64,000 nucleotides of DNA from an uncultured Lachnospiraceae bacterium (lineage in GTDB: Bacteria > Bacillota > Clostridia > Lachnospirales > Lachnospiraceae). This document shows, piece after piece, positions 45,529 through 56,000 of this stretch. Under the pieces are notes generated by a model. The model did no database searches, had not been told where the DNA came from, and worked only from the letters and a program-made list of their open reading frames with translations. The stretch spans positions 1 through 64,000 of the forward strand of contig UQAW01000015.1 in NCBI GenBank assembly GCA_900539175.1, read 5' to 3'. How positions within the stretch are numbered: the stretch's first letter is position 1; each line of letters opens with the position of its first letter. Position numbers and translations under genes: made by a program.

Positions 45529-47940
45529 ATGAGATATGGATATTTTGATGATGAGAACCGAGAATATGTAATCGAACAACCGAATACGCCCTCCCCATGG
45601 GTAAATTATTTGGGTTCTCCTGAATATGGTGCAATTATTTCCAACAATGCGGGAGGCTATAGTTTTGCAAAATCTGGTGCAAACGGACGTATTTTACGCT
45701 ATGTCTTCAATAACTTTGATCAGCCCGGACGATATATCTACCTTCGGGATAATGAATCTGAAGATTATTGGTCCGCCTCCTGGCAGCCGGTAGGAAAAGA
45801 ACTGGATAGCTATAAAAGTGAATGCCGCCACGGTATCGGCTACACAAAAATAACTGCGGATTACAGTGAAATCCATTCCGAAGCGCTTTACTACGTTCCT
45901 TCCGGAAAATCCCATGAGGTATGGTCTCTTTCTGTCACAAACCGCTCCGAAAAAGCAAGAGATCTTACCTTAACCGGTTATGCTGAATTTACAAACCACA
46001 GCAACTATGAGCAGGATCAGGTAAATTTACAGTACTCTCTTTTTATTACCAGAACGCTGTTTGAAGGAAATCGTATTATGCAAAGAATCCATGGCAATCT
46101 GGATGCGCTTCCGGAAGAGAAACAAGTCGATCATAAAAATGTAATCGAACGTTTTTTCGGTCTTGCAGGTGCAGATGTTTTCTCCTACTGCGGAGATAAA
46201 AATCATTTTCTCGGAAAATATCACGGATACGGAAACCCACAGGGCATTGCATCCGGAAACCTCGGGAATGTAACCAGCTATAACGAAAATTCCTGCGGAG
46301 CTCTTTCCTGCCGTATTACGCTGCTGCCAGGCGAGACAAAGACCATTGCCTTTCTTCTGGGAATGAAGCCTTCTGTTGAAGCAGATATACTGATTCATGC
46401 TTATAAGGACCCTTACAAAACAGTAAATCAAGAACTGGCTCTTCTGAAAGATGATTGGAGCCAAAAGCTGGAGAACCTGAAAGTAAACACGCCAAGTCCG
46501 GAATTCAACACCATGGTGAATACCTGGAATGCTTACAACTGCTTTATAACCTTTATCTGGTCCCGGGCAGCCTCTCTTATCTACTGCGGGCTGCGAAACG
46601 GTTATGGTTATCGCGACACCGTGCAGGATATCCAGGGAATTATTCATCTTGCACCGGATATGGCCGCAGAGAAAATCCGCTTTATGCTCTCGGCCCAGGT
46701 AAATAACGGCGGCGGACTTCCTCTTGTAAAATTCACACATAATCCGGGGCATGAGGATACACCCGATGATGCTTCCTACGTTCAGGAAACCGGGCATCCG
46801 GCCTACCGTGCAGACGATGCACTGTGGCTTTTCCCTACCGTCTACAAATATATTGCCGAGACCGGAAACACAGCGTTTCTTGATGAAATCATTCCATTTG
46901 CCAACAAAGAAGAAGGCAGCGTCTATGAACACTTAAAACGCGCCGTCCGTTTCTCTCTTGAACACCTGGGTCCTCACGGCATGCCGGCAGGATTGTATGC
47001 AGACTGGAATGACTGCCTTCGTCTCGGAGCTAACGGTGAATCCTCCTTTGTGGCAATGCAATTTTATTATGCGATGATTATTTTGAAAAAATTCGCCGAA
47101 CACAAGCAGGATACGGATTATATAAATTACCTGAATGAAAAGTTACCTCAAACCCGTGAACGTATCCAAAAACTATGTTGGGACAACGATCGGTTCATCC
47201 GGGGCTATACGGAGACAGGCGAACGGATTGGCGCCGCCGAAGACCCAGAAGCAAACATGTGGCTGAATCCACAGAGCTGGTCTGTTATCAGTAAGCTTGC
47301 ATCCAGGGAACAGGCAGATGCCGCACTGGATAATGTATATAAACGCTTAAATACATCCTATGGTGCAGTCCTGATGGATCCGCCTTATCATGCTCACGCT
47401 TTTGATGGTGCTCTGACCGTTATTTACAATCAGGGCACAAAGGAAAATGCCGGTGTGTTCTCCCAGTCTCAAGGCTGGCTGATCCTTGCAGAAGCTCTGT
47501 GCGGCCATGGAGAACGCGCCTTTACATACTTTATGGAAAATGCACCAGCAGCCCAGAATGATCAGGCAGAAATCCGTTGCCTGGAACCTTATTGTTATGG
47601 GCAATTTACAGAAGGCAACGCAAGCGAACACTTCGGTCGTTCCCATGTACACTGGCTGACCGGAACCGCCTCTACTGTTATGGTAGGATGTGTCGAAGGT
47701 ATCCTTGGTATACGCCCTGATTTGTACGGTATCGGAATTGCTCCATCCGTTCCGAAAGAATGGGAGCATTTTGAGATAGATAAGAATTTCCGTGGCAAAC
47801 ACCTTCATATTATAGTAGATAATCCAAATGGAAAAGAATCCGGATGTACGGAACTTACACTGAACGGCGAAAAACTCTCTGACAATTATATACCCGCGGA
47901 ACTTTTAAAAGAAGAAAATGAAATTATATTAATCCTGTAG
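45529..47940 (+). CDS. Cellobiose phosphorylase-like GH94 enzyme
   Basis: An 803-residue GH94 enzyme that should split cellobiose plus phosphate into glucose-1-phosphate and glucose. The N terminus (YGYFDDENREYVIEQPNTP, SPWVNYLG) is that of cellobiose phosphorylases, as are GYGYRDTVQDIQGIIHL and GLYADWNDCLRLG with the catalytic Asp, and GIRPDLYGIGIAPSVPKEW at the C-terminal end. Length agrees with the family (~810). It follows the first phosphorylase by 24 bases, same operon. Confidence 0.92.
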   Translation: MRYGYFDDENREYVIEQPNTPSPWVNYLGSPEYGAIISNNAGGYSFAKSGANGRILRYVFNNFDQPGRYIYLRDNESEDYWSASWQPVGKELDSYKSECRHGIGYTKITADYSEIHSEALYYVPSGKSHEVWSLSVTNRSEKARDLTLTGYAEFTNHSNYEQDQVNLQYSLFITRTLFEGNRIMQRIHGNLDALPEEKQVDHKNVIERFFGLAGADVFSYCGDKNHFLGKYHGYGNPQGIASGNLGNVTSYNENSCGALSCRITLLPGETKTIAFLLGMKPSVEADILIHAYKDPYKTVNQELALLKDDWSQKLENLKVNTPSPEFNTMVNTWNAYNCFITFIWSRAASLIYCGLRNGYGYRDTVQDIQGIIHLAPDMAAEKIRFMLSAQVNNGGGLPLVKFTHNPGHEDTPDDASYVQETGHPAYRADDALWLFPTVYKYIAETGNTAFLDEIIPFANKEEGSVYEHLKRAVRFSLEHLGPHGMPAGLYADWNDCLRLGANGESSFVAMQFYYAMIILKKFAEHKQDTDYINYLNEKLPQTRERIQKLCWDNDRFIRGYTETGERIGAAEDPEANMWLNPQSWSVISKLASREQADAALDNVYKRLNTSYGAVLMDPPYHAHAFDGALTVIYNQGTKENAGVFSQSQGWLILAEALCGHGERAFTYFMENAPAAQNDQAEIRCLEPYCYGQFTEGNASEHFGRSHVHWLTGTASTVMVGCVEGILGIRPDLYGIGIAPSVPKEWEHFEIDKNFRGKHLHIIVDNPNGKESGCTELTLNGEKLSDNYIPAELLKEENEIILIL

Positions 47941-48000
47941 AACACACAGCGATCCGGTATGTCAGGATGATATTCACAGGACGATCCGCCGGATAACTTT

Positions 48001-48036
48001 GAAGGGGCGCAGCATCATGCTGCGCCCCTTCTCTTT
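48001..48036 (+). terminator. Terminator of the phosphorylase operon
   Basis: GAAGGGGCGCAGC pairs perfectly with GCTGCGCCCCTTC, followed by TCTTT. Strong intrinsic terminator. Confidence 0.9.
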
Positions 48037-48043
48037 ATGTATT

Positions 48044-48207
48044 ATGATACACGGATTGCTCCGCATTTCATGCTCCCGCAATCCTAAAGCACCTCAAATC
48101 CGCTCATTTTTCTACGAAAAATGGCTACTTTTCGGTGTTTTTCGCGTCCCAAAGTCATGCCTTTTCATGCAAGCATGAAAAGCATGACCTTTTGACGCTT
48201 GTATCAT
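48044..48207 (-). repeat. Dispersed hairpin repeat, copy R6
   Basis: 164 bp, inverted, bounded by ATGATAC and GTATCAT. The central stem is CACC with GGTG outside and CATTTTTC with GAAAAATG inside, replacing AAAACAT/ATGTTTT and GCCC/GGGC of R3 by different but paired sequences. It sits between the phosphorylase terminator and the stop codon of the AraC gene, one base from the latter. Confidence 0.9.
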
Positions 48208-48208
48208 A

Positions 48209-48976
48209 TTATTTTGAACTATCAAGCATTTCCGTATCCCACTGAATCATATGATGCTTCTCCCGAAACTTTTTAGGAGTCATGCCAACGGTCTCCCGAA
48301 ACTGCTGTATGAAATGACTTTGAGAGGAAAATGATAAACGATTTGCGATCTCAATCATCGAGTAATCGCTGAATCGCAGCAGATTTTTTGCAACTTCGAT
48401 CTTCTGCTCCCGTATATAAACGCTTACGGACTTCCCTGTTTCCTTTTTAAACAGACGTGAGAGATAACTTGCCGATACCCCATGTGCATCTGCCAAATCT
48501 TCAATTGTAATGCGTTCTTTTATATGGGAATAAATATACTCTTTGCAGGCATTAATATGCTTGGAATTCGTATCTTTCCGAAGATATCTGCGCATCTTCT
48601 CCGTGAAATCCATAACCATTGCATCATGCAGCCCCTGCACTTCCTGTACCGTATGGATATCATCCAGTTTCTGAATATAAAAATCGCTCAGACGAAAAGC
48701 CTGCTCCAACTCCATTCCATTCTGTCTGCACAAACGTGTAACCATGGCTGTTGTAATTACAAAATGGTACTTTAAATTTGTCACAGGATTGCGTGATAAA
48801 ACACCTACCCCTTCATCTTCTGTAAACTTTCCCATCTCACAATTTTTTCTTACCGCATCGACATCGCCGCTTGCTACCGCCCGATAAAATAAAAATTCTT
48901 CTGTCGGCTCTCTGTGCTCCATCTCATCAATGTCATCCTCTGCTTCAAAACGCAACCATTCATCCTGATAACCCAT
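48209..48976 (-). CDS. AraC-family transcriptional regulator
   Basis: A 255-residue protein. The C-terminal ~100 residues carry two helix-turn-helix motifs, ITIEDLADAHGVSASYLSRL and MIEIANRLSFSSQSHFIQQF, followed by the family's ending MTPKKFREKH. The N-terminal ~145 residues contain helical segments with conserved TTAMVTRLCRQNGMELEQAF rather than a cupin, a form seen in regulators of carbohydrate clusters in Clostridia. It is the likely activator of the neighbouring glucan genes. GAGGAG precedes the ATG. Confidence 0.9.
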   Translation of the reverse strand: MGYQDEWLRFEAEDDIDEMEHREPTEEFLFYRAVASGDVDAVRKNCEMGKFTEDEGVGVLSRNPVTNLKYHFVITTAMVTRLCRQNGMELEQAFRLSDFYIQKLDDIHTVQEVQGLHDAMVMDFTEKMRRYLRKDTNSKHINACKEYIYSHIKERITIEDLADAHGVSASYLSRLFKKETGKSVSVYIREQKIEVAKNLLRFSDYSMIEIANRLSFSSQSHFIQQFRETVGMTPKKFREKHHMIQWDTEMLDSSK

Positions 48977-49068
48977 ATAGATTACTCCTCAGCTTTTCCT
49001 AAAACACCTAAATTATGTATATAATACCACGGCCTTGTCTTTTTGTGTGTTTTGTATTGAAAAATCGA

Positions 49069-52000
49069 CTAAGAAATTTTTACCAAGGAAAAATCTGATA
49101 AGGTAACCGTGGATGTCGGTGTCTCCTGACCTTCAATTACTCCCATGGAAACTACCATCGTCATGTTAGTATCCGTATCTTTGTCCACAGCGAATTCCAA
49201 CTCTACCTCTTTTGTCTCATTTTCAGTCAAAGAGATGTCTGCACCGCCATACCAGTCATAAGACGCGGTCAGAAATGCCAGCTTGATGGTTCTTCCCAAA
49301 GTTGAATGCGCCTTAAATGCCACTTTATAGGTGCTTCCCTGTTCCAGAGTAATACCGTTTTGCTTTAACTGCACATTCCAGTCTGCTGTTCCCACATTTG
49401 CAATGTTATAAACCGCTTTGTTTTCCTCGAACGATACAGCTGCTTCTCCAGGTGCGGTAACAGCATTTTCCCATCCATCTGCTCTGGCCGAAAAATCGGG
49501 GTTCTTCAGTATATTCTCACCGGCTGGTTTCTCTTCGATTGCCGGCGCATCAATTTTTTCCAGGTTGATATTGTCAATAACAATCTGATGCTGATTGGTA
49601 ATCTGAGTTCCGCCTACTGCACCCATAGAGATACTAAGTACAGATTCCGGGTCTGTTGGTTCCTTCATCTGGAATTCCGATTTAAATGTCTGATAATCGT
49701 TTGTTAAATCCACAGTTACCTGAGTATATGGCGTCCAGTCATCATTATGCCTGCTTCCGTCTCTCTGAATTGCAAACATCAGTTTTCTTTCAATGTTTGA
49801 TTTCGCATCCAGTGTAAGCCTGTACCACTGTCCCTGTTCCAGTTCTACATTGTTCTGCTTCAACTGAATCTTCCAATCCGCATCGCCTGTATTTTCAATC
49901 GTATAGCTTGCCGCATTCTCTTCTGTCAGGCTGTCTACCGTATAAGAAGCTTTTGCAGTGCCGTCAACATACGGCTCGTATCCTGCAAATCCTGCATTAA
50001 AGCTTCCGTTTTTGATCAGTACGTCCTCAACAATACGAATTTCATCTAAATAGTAGGTCCCCGGCTGGCTGATTGTAAAGACAAGATTATTATTCCCCTC
50101 TCCAACCGCAGGCATTGCAAATTTATACAGATAGGAAGCCTTTTCGCCGCTCACTGCTGCATCAAAAGACTGCCCTGCTACTGTTGCCTGAATGCTTTTC
50201 CCCGCATCTCCCTGCGCTTCGAAGCTCATAGCATACTCTGCACCGGCAATCATAGCAAGTTCACTTTGTGATATCACAACCGGATGCTCAGGTGTTGTTC
50301 CTTCCGGTGCTGTAACTTTTAGTCTTCTGCCGTCTTCCAGACCTGTTACGGCAACCTCTGCATTGTCAGACGCAATCTCCCAATATTCCAGACGATTTGC
50401 CCCTTCCTGGAAACTGCCGTTATACACATAATTTCCATCACTCCGCACTGTCTTTTTATCTTCTGTGCTTACATCCGCCTGAGCGGTCTTCTTCAATGTT
50501 ACATTCGTGATATAAACATTTGCTGTGGAAGCAGTATTACCCAGATTGAATTCCATACGCCCATTCGCATCGTCGTTCTGTGTCATAGTGAATTCATAAG
50601 TATAAGTCTGCTTTTCACTTGTCAAACCAACGGTTGTATCCGGCAAATAGCGCACATAACTATTATCCGGAGCTGTCAGCGCCACGCTCATTGTTCTGGC
50701 TTCATCTGCCCATGCATCAAAGGAAACCTGATACGTTCCTCCCTTCTGGATCGGAAGATTTGGCTGTACCAACTGTACACTGTAATCTGCAGTTCCTGCA
50801 TTCCCTGTCTTAATCAAGATCCTGCCATCCTTAATTTCTGCCGTTGCCTCTCCGCCAAGTGCGGTGAGGAATTCCCAATCTTTCCCATCTTCCAGATCTT
50901 CTGCAACTGTAAAATCACCATTGATTATGTAATTTCCTTCTTCGTCCGGATCTCTGAGCACCGGCTTTGGAGTCTCCGGTTTCGATACATTCTCGTCATA
51001 ACTGTCTTTCTGATAGACTCTTACATAATCTACTTCATAAGCCGCATTCTCAAAGTCTGTTGTCTCATCCGGATATCCAACCCAGCTTCCTCCGACCGCA
51101 AGATTTAAAATCATATAGAACTCCTGGTCAAACGGAGCCGGATAGGTAATCTCACCCTGACCTTCTGTTCGGCTATACCAGTTATTCTCTGTATGGAACA
51201 TTTTTCCATCCATATACCAATTAATTCTTCCCGGCAGCCACTCCACAGCAAACGTATGATAATCATCCGCATAGGTTCCTTCACCTTCATTTAACTGGTA
51301 AGACCCCTGACTCTCCTTATGGGGATTGCCGTAATGGATCGTTCCATAGTTCTTGGATGTATCGCTTCCATGTATTTCCATAATGTCAATCTCACCGCAT
51401 CTCGGCCACTGTCCATACTGATTCTCATCAGCAGCCATCAGCCAGAACGCCGGAAGATAACCTTTTCCCTCGGGCACCTTCACCCTTGCCTCAAAAATAC
51501 CATATTTAAAATTATGTTTGTTCTGTGTATTAATACGACCTGATGTATAAGACACTTCTCCATCTTCATTCACGGTCTTAATCGGTTTCAAAACCAGTTT
51601 CCCGTCTTTCAGATAGATGTTTTCTTCTGAATCTACATATTCCTGTAATTCTGCATTTACCCAGCCAGGAGCATGTAATTCTACATTCCAGTCTTCTCTG
51701 TTCAAAACTGTTCCGTCAAACTCATCCTGCCATTTTAAATTATAGCCCTCATAAGACAACCGATTCTCCTCCTCATCCGGGGTCTTCACTGGTGATACTT
51801 TATATGTCACCTTAACAGACAAGATCACTTGCTTTCCATCCACCGTAATCTCTCTGTTCAGAGTTACCGTCTTTTGCTCTGTCTCAGATTCCGCCGCATA
51901 GACAAAAAGCCCACGGTTCTGGACAAGGCCTCCTAACAACACCACTGATAAAAGAAGTGAACATATTTCTTTTCCCTTTTTCTTTTTTACCAGTAAGACA

Positions 52001-52536
52001 ATCAGAACAGCACTTACCAGAATCATACACATCCACAACATCACATGGCTGGAATCGCCGGTTTTCGGCGCTGTGTGATTTCCTGTGGCAGAACTATTAC
52101 CTTTATTGCCATTCTGCACGCCATTTGGTTTTCCATTCTGGTCACCGTTTGGCTTTCCATTCTGGTCACCGTTTGGCTTTCCATTTGGATCATTATTTTT
52201 TCTTATAAATACAATCTTTGTCTCTGATGCAGAACCTCCTGCCACTTCCGGTATGGACGAAATCCACTCCTTCGGTGCTTCCTTTCCATCTTCAGTGACA
52301 TACTTTTCTGGTATCTGCGCTCTGATTTCGACATCTGTCAAAGAACACCCATCCGGAGTTTCAATTGTGACAGTTTCCGTAATATTTTCCTTTTCCGAAT
52401 ATACAGATTTATCTGTCGTTACCGATATGTTCGGCTCCTGAACCGGGTTCTCTGCTGCTGATACTGGTGCCGCTGCCAACGCTGCACATAAAAATGCAAC
52501 CAACATTCCCGCCGCCATCCTACTCTTTTTCAGCAT
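49069..52536 (-). CDS. Multidomain GH16 laminarinase-type enzyme with internal sorting-like signal
   Basis: 1155 residues. A signal peptide (1-28) and a small beta-rich domain (~32-112) lead to Asn/Gly repeats (~115-148). Then TAPKTGDSSHVMLW (155-168) with a membrane span and KKKKGK (184-189) looks like a C-terminal sortase signal, yet the protein continues with a second signal-like segment ending FVYAAES (~191-217). GH16 follows (~262-512), with GEIDIMEIHG holding E382 and E387. Four CBM4/9-like modules close the protein (~531-690, 697-838, 838-1000, 1005-1155). The GH16 motif suggests endo-beta-1,3-glucanase activity. It looks like a fusion of two secreted proteins. Confidence 0.88.
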   Translation of the reverse strand: MLKKSRMAAGMLVAFLCAALAAAPVSAAENPVQEPNISVTTDKSVYSEKENITETVTIETPDGCSLTDVEIRAQIPEKYVTEDGKEAPKEWISSIPEVAGGSASETKIVFIRKNNDPNGKPNGDQNGKPNGDQNGKPNGVQNGNKGNSSATGNHTAPKTGDSSHVMLWMCMILVSAVLIVLLVKKKKGKEICSLLLSVVLLGGLVQNRGLFVYAAESETEQKTVTLNREITVDGKQVILSVKVTYKVSPVKTPDEEENRLSYEGYNLKWQDEFDGTVLNREDWNVELHAPGWVNAELQEYVDSEENIYLKDGKLVLKPIKTVNEDGEVSYTSGRINTQNKHNFKYGIFEARVKVPEGKGYLPAFWLMAADENQYGQWPRCGEIDIMEIHGSDTSKNYGTIHYGNPHKESQGSYQLNEGEGTYADDYHTFAVEWLPGRINWYMDGKMFHTENNWYSRTEGQGEITYPAPFDQEFYMILNLAVGGSWVGYPDETTDFENAAYEVDYVRVYQKDSYDENVSKPETPKPVLRDPDEEGNYIINGDFTVAEDLEDGKDWEFLTALGGEATAEIKDGRILIKTGNAGTADYSVQLVQPNLPIQKGGTYQVSFDAWADEARTMSVALTAPDNSYVRYLPDTTVGLTSEKQTYTYEFTMTQNDDANGRMEFNLGNTASTANVYITNVTLKKTAQADVSTEDKKTVRSDGNYVYNGSFQEGANRLEYWEIASDNAEVAVTGLEDGRRLKVTAPEGTTPEHPVVISQSELAMIAGAEYAMSFEAQGDAGKSIQATVAGQSFDAAVSGEKASYLYKFAMPAVGEGNNNLVFTISQPGTYYLDEIRIVEDVLIKNGSFNAGFAGYEPYVDGTAKASYTVDSLTEENAASYTIENTGDADWKIQLKQNNVELEQGQWYRLTLDAKSNIERKLMFAIQRDGSRHNDDWTPYTQVTVDLTNDYQTFKSEFQMKEPTDPESVLSISMGAVGGTQITNQHQIVIDNINLEKIDAPAIEEKPAGENILKNPDFSARADGWENAVTAPGEAAVSFEENKAVYNIANVGTADWNVQLKQNGITLEQGSTYKVAFKAHSTLGRTIKLAFLTASYDWYGGADISLTENETKEVELEFAVDKDTDTNMTMVVSMGVIEGQETPTSTVTLSDFSLVKIS
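52109..52190. repeat. 24-bp tandem repeat in the GH16 linker
   Basis: Units of 24 bases around TTCCATTCTGGTCACCGTTT encode an eight-residue unit of the GKPNGDQN type, about three units with decayed edges. Copy number could vary by slippage. Confidence 0.8.
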
Positions 52537-52793
52537 ACATCTTCCTCCTTTACATAATATTTGCTGTTTTATCAGACTTTTTTATTTTACCGATTCTATC
52601 ATTTCTTATATACAAGATCAACAACAAAAATATCAGATTTTTGCCCTGTTTATCGCTTCATAGATTCTGCATTCCCGGCTGCATCACTGCTTTTTCACAA
52701 GATTTACTGCACCCCGGCCGGGGCGGGGAAATCAGCTTTAACGCTAACTTTGCTATTTGAAAAAAGCAATGGTACCTGATACTCCTTGACAGA
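52537..52793 (-). promoter_or_regulatory. Upstream region of the 1155-residue GH16 gene
   Basis: On the minus strand TTGATC, 17 bases, TAGAAT (within 52590-52620) is a fair sigma-A promoter about 50-80 bases before the start codon. The segment 52572-52642 is related to 59597-59667 upstream of the 2065-residue GH16 gene. A GC-rich palindrome CCCCGGCCGGGG at 52712-52723 has no assigned role. Confidence 0.6.
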
Positions 52794-52830
52794 AAAAGAG
52801 TGTGGGTAAAAATTTACCCACACTCTTTTA
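52794..52830. terminator. Strong bidirectional terminator
   Basis: AAAAGAGTGTGGGTAAA and TTTACCCACACTCTTTT form a long stem, T-rich on both strands. It lies 12 bases beyond the stop of the 79-residue gene. Confidence 0.9.
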
Positions 52831-52841
52831 ACCAATTTGGG

Positions 52842-53081
52842 TTAAGAGGAAAAGATAACAGCTGAACTGGTATGATAACATATCTTCTGGAGACCATAGT
52901 CAGTACCAGGCACTGCCATATTTGAGCAGCTATATTGTTCGGTAAAATAACCTGTAAATCCTTTCACATCCTCAATAACACTCTCCATATTATTCGAAAA
53001 ACTGGGATCACAAGAGGCAATATTTTCAGATAATGTGAAATTCTCCACCATTATTACTGGTTTTTCATAAAACTTCTTCAT
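52842..53081 (-). CDS. Small Cys-containing protein of unknown function
   Basis: A 79-residue protein starting MKKFYEKPVIMVENFTLSEN, with a following IASCDPSFS and two more Cys further on (YSCSN, KICYH). The pattern KKxYxxPxxxxExFxxxExIA(S/T)xC is one I know from many small proteins of gut Lachnospiraceae with no established role. AAGGAGG precedes the ATG, and it begins 15 bases after the giant GH16 gene, so both share an mRNA. No signal peptide. It could be a peptide precursor with a leader ending before Cys 24, but no modification enzyme is nearby. Confidence 0.7.
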   Translation of the reverse strand: MKKFYEKPVIMVENFTLSENIASCDPSFSNNMESVIEDVKGFTGYFTEQYSCSNMAVPGTDYGLQKICYHTSSAVIFSS

Positions 53082-53096
53082 TGCTTACTGTCCTCC

Positions 53097-56000
53097 TTAT
53101 TTTACCACCTTCATTGTTGTTGCAATATAGTCAGCAGATTCCTCACCGTCAACGACATAGTGGATTTCAACCGGGAAATTGCCTTTTGCATTGGGTGTTT
53201 TAAACCGCAATTGATACTCACTGTTAGCGTCCTTAACCCGGCGGGCGGCTACAGTAAGTTTAACCTTGTCTCCCTTCGCATTTACATAGTACATTGTAAA
53301 TTCCGGTTCTGCATCACCAAATACATTATTAGTCAATGTAACACTATGGTTATCAAAGCTCTGCCATGTATTTTTCTTCAGACCCGCTGCAAGATTCACT
53401 GATACAAACATGTTTGGTTCTTCCTCATCCGCCTCAAGATAAGCGCTCGTATCATATACTGAGGTATTATATGGACTTCCAATTGTATAATTTTTGTATT
53501 TCAGATTGGAGAATGACAACACATGTGTATCATTTGCACTACCCATAACGTCTGAGTTACCCAAAATAACAATCAGATAATAACCGTTATCTAATGAAAT
53601 ACAATCTTCAACCGGAATCTTGTAATACATTGCTGTAGAAGATTTAATGGTATCAATCGTCTTTTCTTCTACAACGCCGTTCTTGTTGCTTAATACACGC
53701 AGATCCAAACCATTGCCTTCCTTAGAACCTTCGGAATTCTGGATATCTACCAATTTTGCTTCAATCTGCAATGTATTTGTATTATCGGTTGCTTTTACTA
53801 CAAATGCCAATGCCGCTGCTTCATCCAGATACAATTCATTATTTGGTCCGGCATTCAAATAAGTCACAAGGGATTCCGTGCCAGCTGATGAATCACCTGT
53901 GGCAACCTCAGTCTGTGTATTGCCAAGAGCTTCTAAACTACAATCATCACTGCTATAAGACGCAATCACTGCGGTTGCCCCTTCAACGACCTGACTATTG
54001 ATGATACCAATACCAGTCTCGTCAATAATACCTTTTTCTGTAACCGTGCCATTTCCTACAATCAACTCCGGAATCTCAGAAACCGTAACACCCTGCTCAT
54101 CTGCAATGTATCTCTGGTCTCCGCTTTCACCTAACGGATTATAAATGCGGATACCGTCCAGGTAAACAACGTACTTTCTGGTATCATCTTCTTTAATTAC
54201 CTCTCCATTTTCATCTTTCGTAATAAGATAGCTGCCAGTCTGCTTAATACCCAGGGTCACACGGTAGGTACCATGCGCCATACCTTCTTCATGAATAACC
54301 GGAAGCTGATACAAATCACCATTTATATAATAAGTATCAACTGCACCCATTCTAAAGAACGAATATTTGTCTGCAGCCTGATCATATTTTTCAATGGTGT
54401 AAACAATACCTGCTGTCTTTCGGGTGGTACGTGCAAGAATGTCGAATCCAGTACCGGTAAAGGTAAAGATTGCCTTTGTGTTGTAACCATCTGCAGTCAG
54501 CTTCGTTGAACTTCCGCCGCTGTCCTTCTGATTATCCATCGTGTTATACGCACCATCATGACCGTACTGCTCAGTCTGGCCGTTGCTCTGGACAAGATCT
54601 AAAGACGTTCCTTCTGTTTCATAAGTTCCTGTATAGATAATCGCCGGACTGCTGTTATCATCCGTACTCCCAGCATTGAAGTTATCCTCATAATAAACCA
54701 CATTTGCCGGCATCATCGTAACATCGGATGTCACTTGCAGGCGGAAACGATTGGAAGTCTGTTTCTCACTGATATCAGCCTTTTTCACCATAACACCATA
54801 AGCATACTCATCCCCGCCTTCCAGGAATTTACTCATTGTATAAGTAACCTTTGGATTTGCCTGATCCGTGATTGTATAAGCCTCTGGTCCCTCAGCAGGT
54901 ATGATTTTGCCGTACTCACCTGCAACTGCATGATAATCAGCTGGTTCTGCACTATTCGCTGCCTCAATATTTGAAGATGGAGAAATTTTTTCCAGACTGA
55001 TATTGTCAATAAAAATCTGATGTTCCGTGCTAATCTGTTCTCCGTCTACTGCGCCCATAGCAATACAAAATACAGATTCACTGTCTGTTGGTTCTTGCAT
55101 CTGGAATTTAACTTCAAATGTCTGATAGTCACTTGTCAATTGCACGGTCTCAACAGTATATGTCGTCCAGTCTTTACCAGGCTGATTTCCGTTTCTCTGA
55201 ATCATAAACTTCAGTTTTCTGTCGAGGTCTGATTTCGCATCCAGAGTAAGCTTGTACCACTGATTCCGTTCCAGGTTTATATTTTCCTGCTTTAACTGAA
55301 CCTGCCATTCCTGATCGCCTGTATTTTTAATGGTATATTTCGCTTCTTGATTTTCCACCGTACTATTGGCTGCCGCATTTTGGTCAATAAACCATTCGTA
55401 CGATGCATCGCCCTCATCAAAACTTCCATTTTTAATCAATCCACTCTCAAGAACCTTATCCGCACTGGAGTCTGCAGCATTCTTACCTGCTTTCGTACTC
55501 CAATAAGTGCTTGTTGTACCTGCCAGGCTTTGATTCACAAGCTGATCATTTTCAAATATACCGCTACGATCCTCTGTCTTATTAGCCAGATTCACATCCA
55601 GACCATAATCCAAAACATAAATGTCTCCATTCGCTTTGTAGAAGTAACTGGTTGTTTCAATGACAGGAGTGATCTTCGCCAATTCATTATCGTTATATTT
55701 CACTGTTCCGTCATCATTGAGTTCAACCAATTGATACTGAACTGTAATCACATCTTTCCCTTGCACTTCCTGATCCTTTGGTGTAACACGAAGAACAGGA
55801 GTTCCCTGCGAATCATATTCAACCTCATAGGTCACACCATCTGCCACAATACTGGTAAACGGTTTCCCATCTGTTGCTAACTGAGGTTGCCCATTAACTA
55901 CAAATACGAGTCCTTTTTTCGAAGCTTCAGAAGCATTCCAGCTGTCACTGATTTCTTTCAAGTCACCCGTCAGCTCGCCGTCTGTTTCTTCTTTCGGAAT

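Noticed and set aside
52109..52190. CRISPR array
   Set aside because: The 24-bp repeats are contiguous without spacers and encode a Gly/Asn linker in frame.
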